Assembly: GCA_946624155.1 (NCBI GenBank) | Contig: CAMORU010000014.1 | Location: 1 to 6,520 of the forward strand | Source: an uncultured Caryophanales bacterium | GTDB taxonomy: Bacteria > Bacillota_I > Bacilli_A > RFN20 > CAG-826 | Direction: 5' to 3' | DNA: 6,520 nucleotides | Shown here: positions 1-5,819 of the stretch, piece after piece | Layout: every line of letters begins with the position of its first letter | Numbering within the stretch: position 1 is the stretch's first letter | Made by a program: the position numbers and the translations under genes | Notes under the pieces: generated by a model | Told to the model about the DNA's origin: nothing | Seen by the model: the letters and a program-made list of their open reading frames with translations, nothing else | Databases searched by the model: none

Positions 1-1940
1 AGTTCATAAAGACCAAATAAAGCTTTTCTACTTCTAATTTTGCCAACGAAAGTGACTTTATCACTTACACCTATTTCTTCAGCATACTTTTTAATTGCTT
101 CTGCGTCGTAGCCAACACCAACAATTATTGTGTGATAACTATCATCTTCGTCACATAAAGCTTTGGTTGTATCTAAAACTAATTTTAGATTTTTATGCCA
201 AATCTGTTGACCAACAAATAAGAAAAGCTTTTTGTTTGTTGGAATATTATAGTTTGCAATTGCTTCTTTCTTATATTCTTCAATATTTCCTTCTGGCATA
301 TTTTCAACACCATTTTCCATCACACCAATATGGCCATTGTATCCATATGATCTAAGTGTTTCGCCAGTAGACGCACTGCAAGCCCAAACACTATCAACGC
401 GGTGATAGAAATGCAGAATATATTTCACCATAATTGAAGCAAGCAATTTGCTGTGAGTTAGGTGAAGTGTGTCGTCATAATATTTAGAATGGAATGTTGT
501 AAAAACAGGTATTTTCCTTCTTCTAGCATATCGTTGCATCATCTTGCCTAAGATCATAGGTGAGTGAATATGAATAACATCAAAATTATAAGAATCTAAC
601 TGTTTTTTAACCTTTCTAGACATAAAAGGTTTCACTGATTCAAACGGGATACCAGGAACTTTAAACTGTGGTAGTCGATATACTTCATATGGAAGTTTTT
701 CATCATCAGCCCCTTTAAGATTTGGTGCAACAACTACGACACGATGACCCATTTTAACCATCTCTCTAGCGTATTGGTCCATGGTTCGAATAACACCATC
801 AATTACAGGGAAAAATGCATCACATGCTAAGCATATGTTAAGCGGACGCCCCGCTGGGACTTCCTTTTTATGCATATAAGTGTTTTTAACTGCAGTTCGT
901 AAAACAACCACAAGTCCAATTACTATCCAAGAATAGTATACTAACGCTCTCCAGAAAATCATGGCCCAGAATAATGCGCCTGATGGAAGAGCGGAGAAAA
1001 CTAAATAGAATGATCCTTCAGCAACACCAGAATTACCAGGAGTTGGAATAATGGTAATAGCAAGATAAATGTTCACTGTTATAGCGAAAATAGTCCACCA
1101 ATCTCCTTCACCTCCGAATGCTCTAATGCAGAAGAAAGGAATCGATAAAATCGACATTTGATAAACAAAAGACCAAAACATTGTTGGAATCAAAAATGTT
1201 GGTCTTCTAATGGCTTGTTTGATTAAGTCGGTATATTCCATTATGCCTTTAAAAACTCTATCATGAGCGGACTCATAGTCTTTGACTATGTGCATTTTAT
1301 GCCCGAGCTTTAAAAAGGCCATTATTAAGGCAGTTATTGGTTTTGGAAAAAGAGCAAAAGCAACAATAAGAAGCGGGAAAAATGAATAGAACGCCAAACC
1401 AATGTATGCCATGATTCGAAGTGCTAAAACTGATTCAGGAATTTCTGTCGTATATGGCGAAATTATTAAGACCAAAATAGCAATAATAATGAATGCAACT
1501 TGTTGTGACAAGAAGCCGTTCATTGTAACACTTGTAGAAACTCCCCCAGGGTAACCTCTTTTATGCAAGAAGTGGATTTGGAAAGGTTGACCTCCTGCAC
1601 CTAAAGGTGTGATATTATCAGCATATTTACCATAGGTAGCAACTTGGAAAGCGCCTCTTCGATCGAGTCTTCCTGCACCTGAAAGAAGCATCCTTCGATA
1701 CTTCATATATTCAGCGAAAAGAGCAAGACCAAAGACAGCAATAGCTGAAACAGTGAACCAAGGGTGCATGCTAGAAATTTGAAGTTTATTCTTACCAACA
1801 CCATCGTTTGCAGTTAATTCTCTACCTACAATAAAACCAACAATTCCGAGGTTTAATAATATAACTAAAATTAGAGTAATAAATCGACTCTTTTTCTTCT
1901 TTTTTGAATGAATATCTTGAACAGCTTGATTTTCTTTCAT
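1..1940 (-). CDS. Fusion of flippase-like membrane domain (LPG-synthase TM / UPF0104 type) and GT4-family glycosyltransferase, 3' end off the window
   Basis: Partial gene: 646 codons are readable without a stop and the C-terminus lies beyond the left edge. Residues 1-350 are an integral membrane domain. It has a Lys-rich cytosolic start (KKKKK near residue 13), about seven or eight hydrophobic segments (roughly 19-38, 61-76, 143-162, 173-198, 249-272, 281-298, 312-347), and the family motifs TPLGAGGQPFQ (111-121) and PTPGNSGVAEGSF (299-311). From residue 366 a GT-B glycosyltransferase begins (NICLACDAFFPVIDGVIRT, 368-386), with GHRVVVVAP (398-406), FTTFHS (480-485), NGVE (543-546), and the second Rossmann half FLFVGQQIWHKNL. 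The GT4 E-x7-E motif would fall beyond the edge. By family, the GT half resembles diacylglycerol and envelope glucosyltransferases using nucleotide sugars; the membrane half resembles the MprF flippase domain. Inference: it makes, and perhaps flips, a glycolipid or glycan intermediate at the inner membrane face. The ATG at 1940 is the only ATG in the open upstream stretch. A GGAG lies 13 nt before it, rather far. The acceptor and sugar are unknown. Confidence 0.9.
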   Translation of the reverse strand, partial: MKENQAVQDIHSKKKKKSRFITLILVILLNLGIVGFIVGRELTANDGVGKNKLQISSMHPWFTVSAIAVFGLALFAEYMKYRRMLLSGAGRLDRRGAFQVATYGKYADNITPLGAGGQPFQIHFLHKRGYPGGVSTSVTMNGFLSQQVAFIIIAILVLIISPYTTEIPESVLALRIMAYIGLAFYSFFPLLIVAFALFPKPITALIMAFLKLGHKMHIVKDYESAHDRVFKGIMEYTDLIKQAIRRPTFLIPTMFWSFVYQMSILSIPFFCIRAFGGEGDWWTIFAITVNIYLAITIIPTPGNSGVAEGSFYLVFSALPSGALFWAMIFWRALVYYSWIVIGLVVVLRTAVKNTYMHKKEVPAGRPLNICLACDAFFPVIDGVIRTMDQYAREMVKMGHRVVVVAPNLKGADDEKLPYEVYRLPQFKVPGIPFESVKPFMSRKVKKQLDSYNFDVIHIHSPMILGKMMQRYARRRKIPVFTTFHSKYYDDTLHLTHSKLLASIMVKYILHFYHRVDSVWACSASTGETLRSYGYNGHIGVMENGVENMPEGNIEEYKKEAIANYNIPTNKKLFLFVGQQIWHKNLKLVLDTTKALCDEDDSYHTIIVGVGYDAEAIKKYAEEIGVSDKVTFVGKIRSRKALFGLYE

Positions 1941-1969
1941 TTTACAATTGTTGCTCCAAAGCGAATATA

Positions 1970-1998
1970 ATTGTAAAGCATATTAGGTATATAAGCAA
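1970..1998 (-). promoter_or_regulatory. Candidate promoter for the flippase-glycosyltransferase gene
   Basis: On the minus strand a TACAAT -10 box (1970-1975) follows a TTGCTT -35-like box (1993-1998) at exactly 17 nt. Transcription would start near 1963, giving a leader of about 23 nt that includes GGAG at 1954-1957. The element sits in the 64-nt gap after the capG stop. The gene may therefore be transcribed on its own as well as by read-through. The -35 box matches consensus only in its TTG, and AT-rich gaps give chance matches. Confidence 0.4.
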
Positions 1999-2004
1999 AG
2001 AATA

Positions 2005-3330
2005 TTATTCTTTTCGCCACACCATTTTATTAACAACACCAACGTAAGACTGGATTAGTTTTACAACTTTATCAGATACATTTGTATCAACATAATTATC
2101 AACTGGTTTGCATCCTTCTTTATTATTAATTGCAACTTCAACAGCCTGTAATAAATTTTTCTCATCAATTCCAGCTAAAACGAAACATGCTTCATCTAAA
2201 GCCTCTGGTCTTTCAGTTGATGTTCTTATACAAACTGCTGCAATTGGTTTTTTAATTGAAGCATAAAAACTCGACTCCTCAGGTAAAGTTCCTGAATCAG
2301 AGACAACACAAAAAGCGTTCATTTGCAGATTATTATAATCATGGAAACCTAATGGTTCATGCATCACAACTCTTGGATCGAGTTTAAAACCGCTTGATTG
2401 AAGTTTTTTTCTACTTCTAGGATGGCATGAATATAAAATTGGCATATCGTATTTTTTTGCCATAGAGTTAATGGCGTTGAACAAAGAATTAAAGTTCTTT
2501 TCAGTATCAATATTTTCTTCTCTATGAGCAGAAAGAAGTATGTATTTTCCTTTTTGAAGATTTAGTTTTTTAAGTATATCACTTGATTCAATTTCCTTAA
2601 GATTTTCAGTTAAAACTTCAGCCATTGGAGAACCTGTTACATATGTTCTTTCTTTAGGAAGTCCACAATCAGCGAGGTATCTTCTCGCATGTTCGCTGTA
2701 CGCTAAATTGACATCAGAGATAATGTCGACAATTCTTCTGTTTGTTTCTTCCGGAAGACATTCATCCTTACATCTATTTCCAGCTTCCATATGGAAAATG
2801 GGAATATGAAGGCGCTTTGCGCCTATGACTGATAAACAAGAGTTTGTATCTCCTAAAACAAGAACAGCGTCTGGTTTAATTTCAGCCATAAGTTCATATG
2901 ATTTAGCGATTATGTTTCCCATTGTTTGACCAAGGTCAGCACCAACTGCATTTAGGTAAACATCAGGATCGTTTATTTTTAAATCTTTGAAGAAAACTCC
3001 GTTGAGATTGTAATCATAGTTTTGTCCAGTGTGGCATAAAACTGTGTCAAAATATTTGCGGCATTTATTAATGACGGCGGCTAACCTAATAATTTCTGGG
3101 CGTGTTCCAACAATTATTAATAACTTAATTCTGCCGTCATTTTTAAATCCTAAAAATTCATTTGTCACAAATTTGACACATTCGCCATCTTTTAACTTAT
3201 TGCAGAGCTTTTCATTTGTGGTTCCATCATTCTCATATCTTTGATATGTTCTTAATGAAACTCCAAGTTTTTTTGCGGCTTCAACTTGCGTTAAGCCAAT
3301 TTTTTTTCTTAATTCTAATAACTTTTCCAT
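2005..3330 (-). CDS. capG: UDP-FucNAc synthase (CapG/FnlC-type, non-hydrolysing 2-epimerase) with N-terminal XRE-type helix-turn-helix
   Basis: Predicted 441 aa. Residues 68-441 are a WecB-superfamily GT-B-fold 2-epimerase of the usual CapG length (about 374 aa). Visible motifs are GTRPEIIR (75-82), GDTNS (160-164), HMEAGNRC (180-187), PEETNRR (193-199), SAHREEN (267-273) and SDSGTLPEE (344-352). The HMEAGNRC/SDSGT style, and the place after capE and capF, fit the last step to UDP-N-acetyl-L-fucosamine rather than plain UDP-GlcNAc/ManNAc epimerisation; a wecB role is the alternative. Residues 1-40 are an extra XRE-like HTH: a first helix (ELRKK), LTQVEAAKKLG, then the recognition helix SLRTYQRYEND. 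A linker of about 30 residues follows. The ATG at 3330 is preferred to a TTG at 3348, because a promoter -10 box covers the intervening codons. No Shine-Dalgarno is seen. No further ATG occurs until after GTRPE, so the HTH belongs to the enzyme chain. The HTH fusion is atypical for this family. Confidence 0.9.
   Translation of the reverse strand: MEKLLELRKKIGLTQVEAAKKLGVSLRTYQRYENDGTTNEKLCNKLKDGECVKFVTNEFLGFKNDGRIKLLIIVGTRPEIIRLAAVINKCRKYFDTVLCHTGQNYDYNLNGVFFKDLKINDPDVYLNAVGADLGQTMGNIIAKSYELMAEIKPDAVLVLGDTNSCLSVIGAKRLHIPIFHMEAGNRCKDECLPEETNRRIVDIISDVNLAYSEHARRYLADCGLPKERTYVTGSPMAEVLTENLKEIESSDILKKLNLQKGKYILLSAHREENIDTEKNFNSLFNAINSMAKKYDMPILYSCHPRSRKKLQSSGFKLDPRVVMHEPLGFHDYNNLQMNAFCVVSDSGTLPEESSFYASIKKPIAAVCIRTSTERPEALDEACFVLAGIDEKNLLQAVEVAINNKEGCKPVDNYVDTNVSDKVVKLIQSYVGVVNKMVWRKE
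3211..3330 (-). other. XRE/Cro-type HTH module of CapG
   Basis: Codes for residues 1-40 of CapG. The pattern is Leu-Thr-Gln, Glu-Ala-Ala-Lys, Gly, Ser-Leu-Arg-Thr-Tyr, Tyr-Glu-x-Asp: the scaffold helix, turn and recognition helix of Cro/C1-like DNA-binding domains. Over 24 aligned residues (CapG 12-35 against CapE 11-34), 16 are identical to the module at the start of CapE. Helices 4 and 5 look shortened compared with a full domain of about 55 aa, so DNA binding by this copy is inferred. Confidence 0.8.
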
Positions 3331-3336
3331 GTCAAA

Positions 3337-3365
3337 ATAATACGACAAAATTGCGATAATAGCAA
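3337..3365 (-). promoter_or_regulatory. Candidate capG promoter giving a leaderless transcript
   Basis: On the minus strand TTGCTA (3360-3365) and TATTAT (3337-3342) are separated by exactly 17 nt, and the -10 box ends 6 nt before the capG ATG at 3330. Transcription would start at or next to the A of ATG. This explains why no Shine-Dalgarno site is visible, and it argues against the upstream TTG start at 3348. Confidence 0.45.
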
Positions 3366-3370
3366 GTAAT

Positions 3371-3379
3371 ATTATAGCA
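3371..3379 (-). promoter_or_regulatory. Extended -10 element upstream of capG
   Basis: TGCTATAAT on the minus strand matches the extended -10 pattern TGn-TATAAT perfectly. The sequence 17 nt upstream (GACGTC, part of the terminator stem) is not a -35 box, so the element would rely on the TGn contact. Transcription would start near 3364, leaving a 30-35 nt leader without a Shine-Dalgarno site. It may act alongside, or instead of, the promoter at 3337-3365. Confidence 0.4.
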
Positions 3380-3384
3380 CTAGC

Positions 3385-3411
3385 AAAGAAAAAGACGTCG
3401 AGATGACGTCC
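3385..3411 (-). terminator. Intrinsic terminator directly after capF
   Basis: Immediately after the capF TAG, the minus strand reads GACGTC (3405-3410), a 5-nt ATCTC loop (3400-3404), GACGTC (3394-3399), then TTTTTCTTT (3385-3393). The 6-bp stem can gain a G-U and an A-U pair from the stop codon. The stem is short, so termination may be partial, leaving some read-through into capG. Confidence 0.6.
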
Positions 3412-4514
3412 TATTCAATATCTACATTTTCTCTAAACGTGTCGGGTGTCTTATCTGAATACACTTCCGAAATCCACATTAGAGTGGCAGATTCTTTATT
3501 ACCAACGTTTTTAATGTCGTGTGTATAATTTGGACTAATCTTCACTTTCACAGATTTATGTTCAGGTTGGTCAAAAACTAAAATCTCTTTAGAATCTATT
3601 TTTCTTAAGCGAGTAACACAATGACCTTGAACAGTCATGAAAATTTCATTTTTGTAAGTGTGATAATGCCCACCTTTTACAATGCCTGGAAATGATTTAT
3701 TTATGGAAATTTGTCCAAATTTTGCATTTTTATACACTTCTTCAAACGATCCTCTTTGATCTTCTGCAAAGTTATAACTATACGCATCATCTTTTAAATA
3801 ATCTAAAAAGGAAATGAATAATTTATATTCGAAATCCGAGTTGATATCAGGCAAATGTTCTTCGTTCTCAACTGATTTCTTAAAACGCTGTAATGTTGAG
3901 GCTAAATTTCCAAGCGAACAATCATAAATTGGAGCAACTGATAAAATAGTTTTAGAGGGTTTAATATGCCCACTTATACATTTAATAAATGTATCAACTA
4001 TATCGGTAACATAATTATAGTGAACAACATAATTTGGGTCTCTAATTTCTATTGGAAGATTGTGAGCAATGTTGTACATAAATGTTGCAGCAGCACTATT
4101 GTAATTTGGTCTGCACCATTTTCCGAACACATTGGCTAGTCTAAAAACATATACAGGAAGGTTTGATTCAAATAAATAATCCTCCCCCATCTTTTTTGAT
4201 TTTCCATAGTCGTTATCAAGAGCAGCTTGAGTAGAACTAGACATCAAAATAGGGATGTTTTTCCCAGAAATTTTCAGGAAATCCACAAGTTTTTTAGTGA
4301 AATTTGTATTTCCGTTATAAAACTCTTCAGTAGTTAAAGGCCTATTAATTCCTGCTAAATGGATAACAAAATCTGCTTCCTTAATATAGGCTTTTAAATC
4401 GTCTTCGGTTTTATCTAAATCGTACTCAAAAACTTCATAACCTGCTTTTTTTAAAGCTTTGGTCATGTGTTTTCCAATAAAACCGTTTGCTCCTGTAACA
4501 AGAATTTTATTCAT
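3411..4514 (-). CDS. capF: CapF: bifunctional 3-epimerase/4-reductase of UDP-FucNAc synthesis (SDR plus cupin)
   Basis: Predicted 367 aa, almost the length of Staphylococcus CapF (about 369). CapF turns the CapE product, a UDP-2-acetamido-2,6-dideoxy-4-hexulose, into UDP-N-acetyl-L-talosamine in the cytosol. The C-terminal cupin does the C3 epimerisation and the N-terminal SDR the NADPH-dependent C4 reduction. Visible here: the Rossmann motif TGANGFIG (7-14), HLAGINRP (52-59), a Ser-rich strand (MSSST, 91-95), and YGKSK with the SDR catalytic Tyr103 and Lys107. A cupin domain follows from about residue 250, with RGSFEE, metal-ligand-type GGHYHTYKNE (281-290) and a later His332 (YTHDIKNVG). 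The ATG at 4514 is chosen over a TTG at 4535: it puts MNKILVTG at the N-terminus as in the family, and makes an 8-nt overlap with the capE stop typical of translational coupling. CapF lacks the HTH found on its two partners. Confidence 0.95.
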   Translation of the reverse strand: MNKILVTGANGFIGKHMTKALKKAGYEVFEYDLDKTEDDLKAYIKEADFVIHLAGINRPLTTEEFYNGNTNFTKKLVDFLKISGKNIPILMSSSTQAALDNDYGKSKKMGEDYLFESNLPVYVFRLANVFGKWCRPNYNSAAATFMYNIAHNLPIEIRDPNYVVHYNYVTDIVDTFIKCISGHIKPSKTILSVAPIYDCSLGNLASTLQRFKKSVENEEHLPDINSDFEYKLFISFLDYLKDDAYSYNFAEDQRGSFEEVYKNAKFGQISINKSFPGIVKGGHYHTYKNEIFMTVQGHCVTRLRKIDSKEILVFDQPEHKSVKVKISPNYTHDIKNVGNKESATLMWISEVYSDKTPDTFRENVDIE

Positions 4515-5700
4515 GTTGTCTAACCGGTCCACCAAATAATTCTAACTTCTTTAAAAGTTTTTCCATTCCAGCAACATCGAGTCTGCCTGTGTTGTGTGAA
4601 GTATAAGATTCACCAAGGTTTAACTTCTTATTACCTTTAGTGAAATATTTATCATAGTTAAGATTTCTATTATCAGCAGCAACCCTAAAGAAATTTCCCA
4701 TATCTTCAGCGCGAAGCATTTCTTCTTGAGTAACTAGTGTTTCATACAATTTTTCTCCATGACGGGTTCCGATATAAGAAATACCAGTTTTTGACTTTGT
4801 CAAATTTATAACTGCTTTAGCTAATGTTTCAATTGTAGCAGCTGGTGCCTTTTGGACAAATAAGTCACCTTGTTCACCATGTTCAAATGCGTATAAAACT
4901 AAATCGACTGCGTCATCAAGAGTCATCATAAATCTAGTCATTTCTGGATTTGTAATAGTTATAGGCTTTCCCTCATGAATTTGTTGTAAGAATAGAGGAA
5001 TAACAGAACCTCTAGAAGCCATAACGTTTCCATAGCGAGTCAAACAAAGCACCGTGTCATCTTTAAGAAGTTGTCTTGAACGAGCAATAACATTCTTCTC
5101 CATAAGTGCTTTTGAAATACCCATTGCGTTAATTGGATAAGCGGCCTTATCTGTAGATAAGAAAATAGCTTTCTTTACATGGTTTTGTACACAAGCGGTA
5201 ATGACATTATCTGAACCAATTACATTAGTTCTAACTGCTTCCATTGGAAAAAATTCACATGAAGGAACTTGTTTTAATGCAGCTGCACTAAAAACATAAT
5301 CAACTCCCTTGAAAGCATCAATGATACTGCTTAAATTACGGACATCGCCAATATAGAATTTAAGTTTTTCGTTATTATATGCTTTTCGCATATCATCTTG
5401 TTTCTTTTCATCACGCGATAATATTCTTATTTCTTTAATATCAGTATTTAAGAATCTATCAACAACGGCGTGGCCAAAAGAACCAGTACCTCCAGTTATT
5501 AATAAAACTTTATCTTTTAAAATTGATGTATCTTTTGATGCGTACTCATTTAAAATTTCAATCATTCTCGTTAGTTTTAAATAATCAGCTTTAGATTCAT
5601 CTTTTTCATATGTAACATATGTTCTTAAAGAAGTTCCAACAACTTTTGCCGCTTCTTCTTGGGTTAATTTGCAATTTTTGCGAGTTTCTTTTAATGTCAT
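4507..5700 (-). CDS. capE: CapE-type UDP-GlcNAc 4,6-dehydratase/5-epimerase with N-terminal XRE-type helix-turn-helix
   Basis: Predicted 397 aa. Residues about 60-397 form a normal-length extended SDR of the CapE/FnlA class, which starts UDP-FucNAc synthesis from UDP-GlcNAc using bound NAD(P). Motifs are TGGTGSFG (69-76), SRDEKKQDDMRK (95-106), AAALKQVP (139-146), STDKAAYPINAMGISK (182-197), RYGNVMASRGSVIPLF (222-237) and GTRHGEKLYETL (311-322). In the catalytic segment Met193 replaces the usual SDR Tyr ahead of Lys197, as known in CapE and related PglF-type dehydratases. Residues 1-53 are an additional XRE-like HTH (LTQEEAAKVVG, SLRTYVTYEKD, closing helix LKLTRMIEILNEYA). CapE from other bacteria starts directly at the Rossmann fold. 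The ATG at 5700 has a good Shine-Dalgarno site (GAGGTG, 5 nt away). An internal ATG at 5563-5565 (Met46) could give an enzyme-only form but lacks a well-placed Shine-Dalgarno. Confidence 0.93.
   Translation of the reverse strand: MTLKETRKNCKLTQEEAAKVVGTSLRTYVTYEKDESKADYLKLTRMIEILNEYASKDTSILKDKVLLITGGTGSFGHAVVDRFLNTDIKEIRILSRDEKKQDDMRKAYNNEKLKFYIGDVRNLSSIIDAFKGVDYVFSAAALKQVPSCEFFPMEAVRTNVIGSDNVITACVQNHVKKAIFLSTDKAAYPINAMGISKALMEKNVIARSRQLLKDDTVLCLTRYGNVMASRGSVIPLFLQQIHEGKPITITNPEMTRFMMTLDDAVDLVLYAFEHGEQGDLFVQKAPAATIETLAKAVINLTKSKTGISYIGTRHGEKLYETLVTQEEMLRAEDMGNFFRVAADNRNLNYDKYFTKGNKKLNLGESYTSHNTGRLDVAGMEKLLKKLELFGGPVRQHE
5542..5700 (-). other. XRE/Cro-type HTH module of CapE
   Basis: Codes for residues 1-53 of CapE. 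It shows the five-helix layout of Cro/C1-like domains: LKETRKN, LTQEEAAKVVG, SLRTYVTYEKD as recognition helix, and LKLTRMIEILNEY closing. It is more complete than the CapG copy and shares 16 of 24 core residues with it. A linker of only about 10 residues joins it to the Rossmann fold. Confidence 0.85.
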
Positions 5701-5705
5701 AATTT

Positions 5706-5711
5706 CACCTC
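5706..5711 (-). promoter_or_regulatory. Ribosome binding site of capE
   Basis: GAGGTG on the minus strand ends 5 nt before the ATG at 5700. It is the clearest Shine-Dalgarno site in the window and fixes the start so that the HTH domain is included in CapE. Confidence 0.75.
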
Positions 5712-5715
5712 ACTC

Positions 5716-5725
5716 ATGTATACAT
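5716..5725. promoter_or_regulatory. Perfect 10-bp palindrome at the predicted capE transcription start (possible operator)
   Basis: ATGTATACAT equals its own reverse complement. It begins directly after the TATACT -10 box and covers the predicted +1 of capE, where a bound repressor would block initiation. Cro/C1-like dimers use such dyads. Binding by the CapE or CapG HTH is inference; short AT-rich palindromes also arise by chance. Confidence 0.35.
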
Positions 5726-5784
5726 AGTATATTATTTAATTAAAATGTAAAGAAAAAGTGCAGAACTTGCATATTACAAATTAC

Positions 5785-5813
5785 TGAACAAACTCGCAAA
5801 AATTTGGTAAAAT
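5785..5813 (+). promoter_or_regulatory. Candidate lipoprotein promoter with extended -10, leaderless geometry
   Basis: TGGTAAAAT (5805-5813) is an extended -10 (TGn plus TAAAAT). TGAACA (5785-5790), 17 nt upstream, matches the -35 consensus at four of six positions. The -10 ends exactly 6 nt before the ATG at 5820, so the transcript would begin at or next to the start codon. No Shine-Dalgarno is visible, which agrees with a leaderless message. Confidence 0.5.
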
Positions 5814-5819
5814 TAAAGC

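Larger units (their letters stand above)
5701..5819. promoter_or_regulatory. Divergent promoter region between capE and the lipoprotein gene
   Basis: This 119-bp AT-rich gap separates two divergent start codons. On the capE side (minus strand) it holds a TATACT -10 box at 5726-5731 with no good -35 at 17 nt (a TTTACA at 5746-5751 is only 14 nt away), a palindrome at 5716-5725, and a GAGGTG Shine-Dalgarno at 5706-5711. On the lipoprotein side it holds the extended -10 at 5805-5813. No RNA gene or small ORF is evident. Confidence 0.6.

Noticed and set aside
95..355. 86-codon plus-strand ORF
   Set aside because: It lies antisense within the glycosyltransferase domain, whose minus-strand frame carries clear family motifs. 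It has no recognisable protein features.
1995..2017. Hairpin AAAGAAT/ATTCTTT around the capG stop codon as a terminator
   Set aside because: The stem is almost all A-T, and no T-run follows on the minus strand. It also overlaps the candidate -35 of the next gene.
3029..3244. 71-codon plus-strand ORF
   Set aside because: It is the antisense shadow of the HTH and N-terminal part of capG.
3331..3348. TTG start of capG adding six residues
   Set aside because: No Shine-Dalgarno, and these codons coincide with a -10-like TATTAT. The ATG at 3330 starts cleanly at the HTH domain.
4515..4535. TTG start of capF adding seven residues
   Set aside because: It gives an unusual MVDRLDN leader and a 29-nt overlap with capE. 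The ATG at 4514 matches the family N-terminus and has a typical 8-nt overlap.
5607..5621. Inverted repeat CATATGTAACATATG within capE as an operator
   Set aside because: It is explained by the codons for Thr-Tyr-Val-Thr-Tyr in the recognition helix and lies inside the coding region; no promoter is next to it.
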